Origin: an uncultured Alphaproteobacteria bacterium
GTDB taxonomy: Bacteria; Pseudomonadota; Alphaproteobacteria; Caulobacterales; Caulobacteraceae
DNA: 49,220 nt
Direction of reading: 5' to 3'
NCBI GenBank assembly: GCA_903822175.1
Contig: CAIJOB010000023.1
Span: 1 to 49,220 of the forward strand
The notes beneath the pieces were generated by a model that made no database searches, was not told where the DNA came from, and saw only the letters and a list, made by a program, of their open reading frames with translations. Positions 17,256 through 24,998 of the stretch are shown here, piece by piece (within the stretch, counting starts at the first letter, position 1; every line of letters begins with the position of its first letter). Both the position numbers and the translations under genes were made by a program.

Positions 17256-20141
17256 TTGCAACACAAGGTTCGCCTTTTGGCGTCAAGCGCGCTGCTCATC
17301 GCCGCCGCTCTCGGGTCATCCGCCCACGCCCAATCGAAGTCCGGCACCACGGCCGCGGCTTCCAACACCATCGAGGAGCTGGTGGTCACCGCCGAAAAGC
17401 GGAGCCAGAACCTGCAGGACGTGCCGGTGGCGATCACCGCGTTCACCTCCGCCAACCGTGACCTGGTGGGTATCAACACCATCCAGGACATGACCAACTT
17501 CACGCCGGGCCTGGCCTATTCCAGCGGCAACGACCGCACCACGCTGCGCGGCATCGGCCGCCTCTCGAACCAGCAGGCTCTGTCGACATCGGTCGCCGTC
17601 TATGACGACGGCATCTTCACCAAATCCACGGTGACCGCCGGCAAGTCGCCGATCTTCACCGACCGGGTCGAGGTGCTGGCGGGTCCGCAAGGCACCCTCT
17701 ACGGCCGCAACTCGATCGGCGGCGCGATCAACGTGATCTCCAAGCACCCGACGGAAGATCCCTACGCGGAAGTCCGCGCCCGCTTCGAGAACTACGACCA
17801 CTTCCTGGTGGAAGCCGCGGTCTCCGGTCCGCTCGCGCCCGACCTGCAGTACCGCCTGGCCGCCAACTGGGAAAAGCAGAGCCAGGGCTATTTCACCAAC
17901 GTCGTTCCCGGCATGCCTTCTGAAGGCAACGTGATCGACACCTACTTCGTCGAAGGCCAGCTTCAAGCGAAGTTCGGTGAGCATGCCGACGGCTGGATCA
18001 AGGCCGATATCGCCGGCTGGAACAACGGCGGCGGCGGACCGGGCGCGCGCGCCGGCTACGCGCCGGGACCGTTCAACTTCGGTGAATTCGGCGGCTTGCT
18101 CGGCAACGCTGCGTTTGTCTGCTCGCCCGGCAACGTGGTGACCAATGTGGTCAACACCTCGCCGCTGGGCTGCGTTAACCCGGCCTCGAAAGATCCCCGC
18201 AAGTTCGCCAGCAACATTGCTCAGAGCGTCTCGCTGGACGACACCTACATCATCAGCGCTAACTTCACGTGGCATGCTGACGGCTTCGACGTGAAGTACA
18301 TCGCCGGCGGCAACAACTATCACTACACGCTGATTTCGGACAACGGCTCGGGATCCATCAGCCAGTACACGATCCCGGTCAGCGGCACGGGCACCTGCTC
18401 GTCCCTGTTCGTGTCGCTGGGTGTCTGTACGCCCCTGACGATCTTCCCGCGCTACGACCAGACCTATCAGGAGAACTTCCACAACGTCAGCCACGAGGTC
18501 GACTTCTCCTCGACCGGCAACGGCGCGCTGCAGTGGCTGGGCGGCCTCTACTACTACCGTGAAGGCATTCGCCAGCCGGAATACACGACCCTGCAACAGC
18601 AGCCGCAGTTCACCAACGGCTCGGCCGTGGTCGCCTCGGTGTCGGCGCTCACCGGCGCGGTTCCCGTGCCGACCGCCAGCCGGTTGTTTGACGACAGGTC
18701 GTCGTTCCAGAACGAATCCTACGCGGCGTTCGGCCAGCTCGACTGGAAGTTCACCGACACCTGGAAGGCGACGCTGGGGCTGCGCTACACCCACGACCAC
18801 CTGTTCGGGCAGGAAGACAACCGCACCCTGTGCTTCGCCACCACGCCCTGCGGCACCACCCCGGAATCGCTGGGCAGCTTCACCCCCATCGTCGACATCA
18901 CCGCCTCCCTCGCCTACGGGCCGCTGCAGAGCCTGCTGGCGGGCGGCGCGCCGATCGCACCGCCGAAGGGTGTGGTTGGTGGGGCTCATGCCACCACCGC
19001 CGGCGTCTGGTTCACGCCGGACGGCTACGGCCACCGCAAATATGACCTTGAGTCGGAAGCGACCACCGGGACCGTCGGTCTGCAGTGGGAACCGACCAAG
19101 GACGCCATGATCTACGCCCGCTACAACCGCGGCTACAATGAAGGCGGCTGCGCCGTCGGCGTGACCACCACCCTGGGCTCGAACGCCTGCGTCGATCCCG
19201 AGCACGTGAACGACTACGAAGCCGGCTTCAAGACGACGATCGGCCACAACCTGCAGGTCGACGTGGCGGCGTTCTACTACGACTTCCAGAACTATCAGGC
19301 GCCGCTGACCGTGGTGAACAACACGGGTCAGTTGGCGACCAGCGCCAGCGGTTACATCGATATCCCGAAGGCGGTTTCCGAGGGTATCGAGATCGAGTCG
19401 ACCTGGACGCCGATCGAAAACCTGCGGATCCTGTTCACCTACGGCTTCAACCCGACCAAGGTCGTCGGCCTGACCAACATCGTCGATCCGGCCGACCCGT
19501 TGGCCCTACAGCCCGGCGCCAAGCCGGTGACGCCCGGCGCGCTGGTGCATTGCACCGGTTCGTCCGCCACGCCGCTTCTGATCAACGGCGTCAATGTCAA
19601 CACGGCGCCGAACCCGCTTTGCGACGCGGCGACCGGCTTTGTGCAGCGCCCGCAGAACCTCGATGGCAACTCCCTGCCGCAGGCGTCGCGCAACAAGGTG
19701 GCGGTCAACTTCCTCTACACCTGGAACTTCGAAAAGGGCTCGCTGTCGCCGTCGGTCAGCTATGTGTGGCGCGACCAGCAGTACTCGAGCTTCTTCCAGC
19801 GGTCCTATGACGCTTCGCCGTCGTGGGATCAGGTGGATGCGCGGATCACCTGGAAGGACAAGGACAACAAATATACGATCATCGCCTACGTGAAGAACGC
19901 CTTCGATCGTCTCGGCTACGACGGTGGCGCCGGCGGCGGGCGCAACTCCGGCCTCTACAACAATGCCGTGATCGCGGCGAGCCAGGGCACCAGCAACCCG
20001 ATTGTTGCGGGCAACCCGAGCACCGCCACCACCACCAACGGCCTGCTCACCGGCACGGGCATCGGGCCGGGTTCGATCACCCAGTCCTACGCGCTCACCC
20101 CGCCGCGGACCTACGGTATCGAACTGCAATACCGCTTCTAG
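17256..20141 (+). CDS. TonB-dependent receptor (intact)
   Basis: A 961-residue outer-membrane receptor. The signal peptide is residues 1-25 (cut after SAHA), the TonB-box-like segment EELVVTAEKRSQN is near 40, and the plug domain follows with VPVAITAF, TLRGIG, GPQGTLYGRNSIGGAINVIS. The remaining 750 residues are the beta-barrel, ending in the aromatic LQYRF. Such large receptors in Caulobacterales take up glycans, siderophores or other bulky nutrients; the substrate is unknown. The start is TTG at 17256 with GGGGAGG six bases upstream; no better start matches the signal peptide. The downstream sugar symporter suggests a saccharide substrate. Confidence 0.93.
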   Translation: MQHKVRLLASSALLIAAALGSSAHAQSKSGTTAAASNTIEELVVTAEKRSQNLQDVPVAITAFTSANRDLVGINTIQDMTNFTPGLAYSSGNDRTTLRGIGRLSNQQALSTSVAVYDDGIFTKSTVTAGKSPIFTDRVEVLAGPQGTLYGRNSIGGAINVISKHPTEDPYAEVRARFENYDHFLVEAAVSGPLAPDLQYRLAANWEKQSQGYFTNVVPGMPSEGNVIDTYFVEGQLQAKFGEHADGWIKADIAGWNNGGGGPGARAGYAPGPFNFGEFGGLLGNAAFVCSPGNVVTNVVNTSPLGCVNPASKDPRKFASNIAQSVSLDDTYIISANFTWHADGFDVKYIAGGNNYHYTLISDNGSGSISQYTIPVSGTGTCSSLFVSLGVCTPLTIFPRYDQTYQENFHNVSHEVDFSSTGNGALQWLGGLYYYREGIRQPEYTTLQQQPQFTNGSAVVASVSALTGAVPVPTASRLFDDRSSFQNESYAAFGQLDWKFTDTWKATLGLRYTHDHLFGQEDNRTLCFATTPCGTTPESLGSFTPIVDITASLAYGPLQSLLAGGAPIAPPKGVVGGAHATTAGVWFTPDGYGHRKYDLESEATTGTVGLQWEPTKDAMIYARYNRGYNEGGCAVGVTTTLGSNACVDPEHVNDYEAGFKTTIGHNLQVDVAAFYYDFQNYQAPLTVVNNTGQLATSASGYIDIPKAVSEGIEIESTWTPIENLRILFTYGFNPTKVVGLTNIVDPADPLALQPGAKPVTPGALVHCTGSSATPLLINGVNVNTAPNPLCDAATGFVQRPQNLDGNSLPQASRNKVAVNFLYTWNFEKGSLSPSVSYVWRDQQYSSFFQRSYDASPSWDQVDARITWKDKDNKYTIIAYVKNAFDRLGYDGGAGGGRNSGLYNNAVIAASQGTSNPIVAGNPSTATTTNGLLTGTGIGPGSITQSYALTPPRTYGIELQYRF

Positions 20142-20166
20142 ACCTTCTTAGAAGTTCCGGTTCAGG

Positions 20167-20199
20167 GGGCGCGTCCGCAAGGACGCGCCCTTTGTATTT
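20167..20199 (+). terminator. Rho-independent terminator after the TonB-dependent receptor
   Basis: Perfect 10-bp stem GGGCGCGTCC (20167-20176) / GGACGCGCCC (20181-20190), tetraloop GCAA, then TTTGTATTT. It lies 25 bases after the receptor stop. Confidence 0.88.
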
Positions 20200-20263
20200 G
20201 TGGGATAATCCAGCCGCGTCCAGCCACGCGGAGCAACGTGTCTACGATGTAAGATCAAAACCG

Positions 20264-20287
20264 TTGACGCCCCTGTGAGGCTACCGC
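20264..20287 (+). promoter_or_regulatory. Promoter-like element upstream of the GPH symporter
   Basis: TTGACG (20264-20269), ten bases, then GCTACCGC (20280-20287). This is a close match to the element at 16907-16930. It lies about 90 bases before a leader ORF and 143 bases before the symporter start. Confidence 0.4.
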
Positions 20288-20376
20288 ACGGTCCTCGAAC
20301 AATGATCGGGCAGGCGCCGCGACGAGGGCTCCGAAACGTCCGACGACAGTCGCGGGGGATGCGACAGGAGGACGGT

Positions 20377-20433
20377 ATGGCGTCAAGCGTAAGGGCCGCG
20401 GCCCCCGGATTTCACCGAGCCCAACGACCGTGA
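20377..20433 (+). CDS. Putative 18-residue leader ORF coupled to the GPH symporter
   Basis: ATG at 20377 with a strong AGGAGG at 20366-20371 (five-base spacing) opens an 18-codon frame, MASSVRAAAPGFHRAQRP, ending TGA at 20431-20433. That stop overlaps the GTG start of the symporter (GTGA at 20430-20433). The symporter GTG has no binding site of its own. The arrangement suggests that ribosomes ending the leader restart on the symporter. An alternative is that a one-base sequence error hides a longer symporter N-terminus. Confidence 0.45.
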   Translation: MASSVRAAAPGFHRAQRP

Positions 20434-21890
20434 GCCTGTCGGTCGCTCCGCCACCGCTTTCAACCTCGATCAAGATCACCTACGGCGTCGGTTCCGTGGC
20501 CATGGGCGTGGTCCTGGCAGTCCTCTCCGCCTCGGTCGTGCAGCTCTACTTCAGCCGCGTGCTGGGCGTGCCGGCCATCTGGGTGGGCTCGGCCTTCCTG
20601 ATCTCCATGGTGGCCGACGCGGTGATCGACCCCCTGATCGGTCAGTGGACCGACAATCACCGATCCAAGCTCGGACGGCGCCACCCCTTCATGTACGCCG
20701 CGGCCCTGCCGGCGGGCCTGTTCTTTTACATCCTGTGGCATGTGCCGAGCAGCCTGGGCGCCACGGCGATCTTCGGCTTCTCCATCGCGCTGATGCTGGC
20801 CGTGCGCCTGTCGCTGTCGCTCTACGAGGTGCCGTCCAACGCGCTGGCCCCGGAACTCGCGCCCGATTACGACCAGCGGACCTCGCTGTTCGCCTGGCGC
20901 TGGTTCTTCCTGATCCTCGCCACCGCGGCGATGGAGTTTATCCTCTACTACGTGTTCCTGGCGAAGAGCCCGGCCAACCCCACCGGGGTGATGAACCGCG
21001 AGCGATACGCCGAGTTCGGCACCCTTGGCGCCGCGGTGATGATCGTTTGCATCCTGGTGTCGTCGGCGGCGACCCACAACCGCATCCGCTACCTTCACCA
21101 GCCCCCGAAGCGGCAGGTCACCCTTGCCGTGACGCTGAAGGAGATCTTCGGCGCGGTCCTCAATCCGGCGCTGCTGTCGGTGATATTCGCCAACATCCTG
21201 GGCGGCGCCTCCTACGGTATGCAGACAGGCCTTTCGACCTATTTCTACCTCGACCTCTGGAAGCTCACGCCGCAGACCATCGCCTTCCTGGCGCCGGGAG
21301 GGCTGATCGCCTCAGTCTTAGGCGTGTTCGCCGCGCCTGCGCTGTCTCGACGGTTCGGCAAGAAGACGACGATGATCGTCCTGTTCACGGTCACGCTGCT
21401 GGTGCAGGTCACGCCGATCTCGCTCAAGCTCCTGGGCTTCATGCCGCCGAACGGGTCGAAGGGCCTGTTCGTCGCCCTGTTCGGCAGCGTGCTGCTCACC
21501 TACCTGCTGGCGCTGATGGGCCTGGTGGTCCTGTCCTCCATGGTCGCAGACGTGGTGGAAGATCAGGCGGTGAAGTCCGGCACGCGGTCGGAGGGCGTGG
21601 TGTTCGCGACCAACGGCCTGGTGCCCAAGATCACCGCCGGGCTTGGCGCCTTCCTGGCGGGCGTCCTCTTGACCCTCGTCCACTACCCGCTAGGCGCGGC
21701 GCCCGGGACGGTGCCCTGGGACGATGTCCGGCATCTGGCGATGATCTATCTGCCGCTACTGGCGCTGCTGACCGGCTCGTCCATCGTGGCGCTCAGCTTC
21801 TACAAGATCGATCGCGCGACCCACGAAGCGAACCTCGACCGGCTACGAGAGGTCGCCGCCCTGGCGACGGTCCAGGAGCCGCCGCTTTAG
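20430..21890 (+). CDS. MFS transporter of the glycoside-pentoside-hexuronide (GPH):cation symporter family
   Basis: A 486-residue inner-membrane protein with 12 predicted membrane segments. The family pattern is clear near residues 55-80: VADAVIDPLIGQWTDNHRSKLGRRHPFM, the conserved D-P-x-x-G-x-x-x-D segment with the GRRRP-like loop. Members import sugars or glycosides with a cation. Residues 121-150 have LSLYEVPSNALAPELAPDYDQRT, also conserved. With the TonB-dependent receptor upstream it would complete a two-membrane uptake route. The start is GTG, overlapping a leader ORF. Its TAG stop lies within the left arm of the palindromic element that follows. The convergent double-TetR gene may control it. 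Confidence 0.9.
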   Translation: MSLSVAPPPLSTSIKITYGVGSVAMGVVLAVLSASVVQLYFSRVLGVPAIWVGSAFLISMVADAVIDPLIGQWTDNHRSKLGRRHPFMYAAALPAGLFFYILWHVPSSLGATAIFGFSIALMLAVRLSLSLYEVPSNALAPELAPDYDQRTSLFAWRWFFLILATAAMEFILYYVFLAKSPANPTGVMNRERYAEFGTLGAAVMIVCILVSSAATHNRIRYLHQPPKRQVTLAVTLKEIFGAVLNPALLSVIFANILGGASYGMQTGLSTYFYLDLWKLTPQTIAFLAPGGLIASVLGVFAAPALSRRFGKKTTMIVLFTVTLLVQVTPISLKLLGFMPPNGSKGLFVALFGSVLLTYLLALMGLVVLSSMVADVVEDQAVKSGTRSEGVVFATNGLVPKITAGLGAFLAGVLLTLVHYPLGAAPGTVPWDDVRHLAMIYLPLLALLTGSSIVALSFYKIDRATHEANLDRLREVAALATVQEPPL

Positions 21891-21960
21891 TGTCCCGATT
21901 CCGAAGTTCGCCGGCGCTTGTGGCAGGCTCGAACGAACTTCGGAATCGATGAGGACACTA
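21888..21960. repeat. Palindromic intergenic element, unit 1
   Basis: Left arm TAGTGTCC plus GATTCCGAAGTTCG (21888-21910); right arm CGAACTTCGGAATCG then GAGGACACTA (21934-21960). The arms pair over about 22 bases around a 23-base loop. The symporter stop codon is inside the left arm. It is the first of two similar units in tandem. Confidence 0.8.
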
Positions 21961-21974
21961 GGAAGTCTATGCTT

Positions 21975-22051
21975 CTAGTGTGCTTCTTGGATCTGAAGTT
22001 CGCTCCGAGCTCGATCCAACAAGAGGGCGAACTTCAGATCCAGCACGCTAG
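21975..22051. repeat. Palindromic intergenic element, unit 2
   Basis: Left arm CTAGTGTGC...GGATCTGAAGTTCGC (21975-22003); right arm GCGAACTTCAGATCC plus GCACGCTAG (22027-22051). It shares the outer CTAGTGT/ACACTAG-like ends and the inner GAAGTTCG/CGAACTTC with unit 1, while the bases between differ. It ends three bases before the stop of the double-TetR gene. Confidence 0.8.
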
Positions 22052-22054
22052 GGC

Positions 22055-23281
22055 CTATCGCTCGAAAATGCCCATCATCAGTGGGCGGGCGAACACCGCC
22101 GGCGCCGCCTTCTGGCTGACGTCCGGCACCCAGAAGCTGAGCTCGGCGCAGGCGTTGACCATGGCGTTCAGCATCTGGGCCGCCAGGAACGGGTCGACCG
22201 GCCGCACCGAGCCCTCGGCGATGCCATCGGAGATCATCGAGGCAAAGCGGTCAGAGACCTTGTCGCAGTGCTGCACCATCTGGCGGCGGATCTCTTCCGG
22301 CAGGGCGGCCAGCGCCGAGCTGCGCAGCAGAGGTCCGTGTTCGGAGAGTTGGTATTCGGCGAGCGCCGCGGCGGCGCTGGAAAGCCTCGCCCACTGATCG
22401 CCAGGCAGGATCAGGGACAGCCGCTGCACCCTCGTCATCACGTCGAAGGTACGCTCGAAACAGGCTACCACCAGGTCATCCTTGGCGTCGTTGTGGTGAT
22501 AGAAGCTGCCCTTGGTGACGTTGAGTTCGGCGGAGATCTTGTCCACCGAGGCGCCGCGGTAGCCCCGCGCGTTGATCAGCTTGGTGGCGGCCATCAGAAA
22601 GGTCTCGCGGGCCATCTCCTGGCGGCCGCGCGGCGCGACCTCGGCCACTGGGATCGGCTGCGGCGCCCAGCCCGAGCCGACCGCGGCGAGGCCGCCGGTT
22701 AGGATGTCGTACATCCGCTCGCAGACCCGGCCGTAGTCCTCCGGATCGTATTTTGGAAGCCAGGCCGCGGCCCAGAACAGCTGGGCGAGCAGCAGCTGGG
22801 TCCTGGCCGTGCGCCGGCCCCGCGTCAGCCAGTCGAACTCCGGCGCCTCGAAAAGCTGCCGCAGGCGGCGGAACATCTTCATGTAGGCGGCGGAGACCTC
22901 GCCCCGCTGCGGCTGGGCGAGCGCGCGGATTTCGGAGAGTAGCGGCAGCGGCGCGGCCTCGCCCAGCGCCGCGCGGCGCATCCGCTGCAGGTAGAGGTCG
23001 AGCAGGGAATGCAGGCGCTCGGCCGTCGTCGCCTTGGCCATGGCGACATTGACGATCTCGCTCAGGCACGCGACGCCGCGCATCATCACCGCGGCGGCCA
23101 GGTCGTCCTTGCGCCGGAAATAGTAGGTGACGCTGGTGGTGGAGAGGCCAACCGCGGCGGCGGCGACGCCGAGCGTCAGACCCTTCACGCCACGACTGTT
23201 CAACAGCTCGGTCGAGGTATCGAGAATCGACTCGCGCTTACGCTCGAACCGGTCCGTGGACTGGACCGCAACCTGAGCCAT
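22055..23281 (-). CDS. Transcriptional regulator with two tandem TetR-type DNA-binding domains
   Basis: A 408-residue protein, twice the usual TetR length. The first helix-turn-helix is at about residues 13-62 (RESILDTSTELLNSRGVKGL, then GLSTTSVTYYFRRKDDL). A C-terminal-type helical region follows to about 205, then a second domain at about 222-270 (ETFLMAATKLINARGYRGAS, LNVTKGSFYHHNDAKDDL) and a second helical region. The two halves are recognisably related, so this is a fused pair rather than a frame error. It is convergent with the GPH symporter. Four TTCCC/GGGAA half-sites lie directly upstream of its start, suggesting autoregulation. Confidence 0.88.
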   Translation of the reverse strand: MAQVAVQSTDRFERKRESILDTSTELLNSRGVKGLTLGVAAAAVGLSTTSVTYYFRRKDDLAAAVMMRGVACLSEIVNVAMAKATTAERLHSLLDLYLQRMRRAALGEAAPLPLLSEIRALAQPQRGEVSAAYMKMFRRLRQLFEAPEFDWLTRGRRTARTQLLLAQLFWAAAWLPKYDPEDYGRVCERMYDILTGGLAAVGSGWAPQPIPVAEVAPRGRQEMARETFLMAATKLINARGYRGASVDKISAELNVTKGSFYHHNDAKDDLVVACFERTFDVMTRVQRLSLILPGDQWARLSSAAAALAEYQLSEHGPLLRSSALAALPEEIRRQMVQHCDKVSDRFASMISDGIAEGSVRPVDPFLAAQMLNAMVNACAELSFWVPDVSQKAAPAVFARPLMMGIFER

Positions 23282-23287
23282 GTTTCG

Positions 23288-23337
23288 TTCCCAGCGTTTC
23301 TATCGGGAACGTGTTTCATTCCCGTTATTTTGGGGAA
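23288..23337. promoter_or_regulatory. Operator-like array of TTCCC/GGGAA half-sites before the double-TetR gene
   Basis: TTCCC at 23288-23292, GGGAA at 23305-23309, TTCCC at 23319-23323 and GGGAA at 23333-23337 form two inverted pairs within 50 bases. The first pair extends to CGTTCCC / GGGAACG. The array begins seven bases upstream of the gene's ATG, where a repressor would block it. Confidence 0.5.
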
Positions 23338-23440
23338 TTAGCGCATGGATTTTGCCGTTGCGCCAGCGACTTACGCATGCCCGACTTGAAGCAATCGACG
23401 GCCGCGGCACAGCTTGTTCGGCGACTCTGTTCTCTGAAAT

Positions 23441-24847
23441 TCATGTCTCGGAAAAGCCGAACGGCAGGCTGGTGCGGCGGATGTCGTCGGGCAGGATCTG
23501 GCGCCCGATCGGGGGCTCCGAGCGCGCCGTGCATTCGGTCCGCTGGCAGAGCCGACAGGTGACGCCGATGGGGGTCGCGGACGCCTCGCCGGCCGGCGCG
23601 CTGGCGGTGTAGATCAGCTTGCCCGCATGCTCGGCCGCGCAGCCCAGCGCGATGGCCCGCTCCACCCTGGGCGCCCCAAACGCGCCGCCGCCGGCGGTGA
23701 CCGTGCGCGCGATGGAGAAGAACCGCTGACCGTCAGGCAGCTCCAGCCACTGGGTGACGATCTCGCGCGGCGTGCGGAAGACGTGGTGGATCGACCACAG
23801 CGGACAGCCGCCGCCGTGCCGCGCGAAGGGAAAGCCGGCCCCATCCAGCCGCTTGGACACATTGCCCGCCGGGTCGACCCGGATGAAGAAGAACGGCACA
23901 CGCTCCTGGCCCGGCTTCTGCAGGGTGGTGAGCCGGTGCGCGGTCTGTTCGAAGGAGCAGCCGAACTGGCGGGCCAGCGCCTCGACGTCGTAGCGGCGGG
24001 CTTCGACGGCGCGGGCGAAGGCGGAATAGGGCATCAGGACCGCGGCCGCGGCGTAGCTCGCCAGCGCGCGCCGCGTCAGCCGCTCGCCGCTCTCGCTGGC
24101 GAAGGCGCCGCCTTCCAGCACCGCGTCGATCTCCGGCGCGAGCTCAAGGTAGCAGAGCTGCAGCGCCAACTGGAACGCCTGGCTGGCCGCATCCAGGCTG
24201 TCGTCCAGCAGCACCTCCTGGCGGTGCCGATCAAGGCGGCGCGTCGAGCCGGCCATGAAGCTCGCCGGCACGCGCCGCACACGCAGGCCGTGGCGGGTCT
24301 GGAAATAGCTGGTGACGTTGTCGCGCGCGCCCACCTGCTGCGCCAGGCGCTCGGCCGCGTCGTCCAAGGCCGGAAAGCTGTTGCGCCGCGCGGCCAGGAA
24401 GCGCCGCGACTCCGCCACCGGATCGGACGCATCGTCGGCCTCTCCCGCGCCGGCCGCCGCGCCCCGGTCGGCGAAGGCCAATTGGCCTTCCTGGTAGGTG
24501 GTGTAGAGCCTTAAGAGCGCCTCGGTGACGCCCGGATAGTTGGTGGCCATGTCGGTGAGCTCGCCCGCCGCCCCGTCGATGCCGGCGAACACCGGGTCTT
24601 TCAACACCGCCTGCAGGCGCGCGGTGTCGTCCGCCGCGCCGCTGCCAAGGCTGCCCAGGTCGACGTCATACGTCTGGGCGAGTTTGAGCAGCAGACCGGC
24701 GGTCAGCGGCCGGTTGTTGCGTTCCAAAAGCGCTATGTAGGAGGCCGAGACCTCCAGGGCTGCGGCCATGTCGGCCTGGGTCAGGCCAAGGTCGCGCCGC
24801 ATCCGCCGTAGCCTGGGCCCCACATAGAGCCCGCGTTCCGTCGCCAT
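23441..24847 (-). CDS. Short-chain fatty acyl transcriptional regulator (ScfR/RamB-like, XRE family)
   Basis: A 468-residue regulator. An XRE helix-turn-helix is at residues 9-62 (RLRRMRRDLGLTQADMAAAL, SASYIALLERNNRPLT). A central IrrE/ImmA-like region follows, then a C-terminal DUF2083-type region with two Cys-rich stretches (GGGCPLW; CRLCQRTEC). RamB/ScfR-type regulators control glyoxylate-shunt and short-chain acyl-CoA genes, and this gene is divergent from aceA, the classical target. I chose the ATG at 24847 (MATERGLYVG) over an in-frame start four codons upstream. Two similar palindromic sites lie in the gap, one abutting this start. Confidence 0.9.
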   Translation of the reverse strand: MATERGLYVGPRLRRMRRDLGLTQADMAAALEVSASYIALLERNNRPLTAGLLLKLAQTYDVDLGSLGSGAADDTARLQAVLKDPVFAGIDGAAGELTDMATNYPGVTEALLRLYTTYQEGQLAFADRGAAAGAGEADDASDPVAESRRFLAARRNSFPALDDAAERLAQQVGARDNVTSYFQTRHGLRVRRVPASFMAGSTRRLDRHRQEVLLDDSLDAASQAFQLALQLCYLELAPEIDAVLEGGAFASESGERLTRRALASYAAAAVLMPYSAFARAVEARRYDVEALARQFGCSFEQTAHRLTTLQKPGQERVPFFFIRVDPAGNVSKRLDGAGFPFARHGGGCPLWSIHHVFRTPREIVTQWLELPDGQRFFSIARTVTAGGGAFGAPRVERAIALGCAAEHAGKLIYTASAPAGEASATPIGVTCRLCQRTECTARSEPPIGRQILPDDIRRTSLPFGFSET

Positions 24848-24858
24848 AGGTCCGCCCA

Positions 24859-24903
24859 CTGAAAACTTACAGCCTTACATCATAATTCTGTAAAGTTTTA
24901 CAG
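24859..24903. promoter_or_regulatory. Two palindromic operator-like sites between the ScfR-like gene and aceA
   Basis: Site 1, CTGAAAACTTACAG (24859-24872), and site 2, CTGTAAAGTTTTACAG (24888-24903), share the AAAACTTnACAG core. Site 2 has perfect 7-base arms. Site 1 is 12 bases upstream of the regulator start; site 2 is about 95 bases before aceA. RamB of actinobacteria binds AAAACTTTGCAAA-like sites, which is similar. Confidence 0.6.
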
Positions 24904-24998
24904 CTCAACCTTGAGCGGACTCGCCGCGCCCTGCCCCCGCGCGTTAGGGCAAGGTCAAGTTCGAGGCCTCCCCGCCTCGACAGCATGGAAACCGCGTC

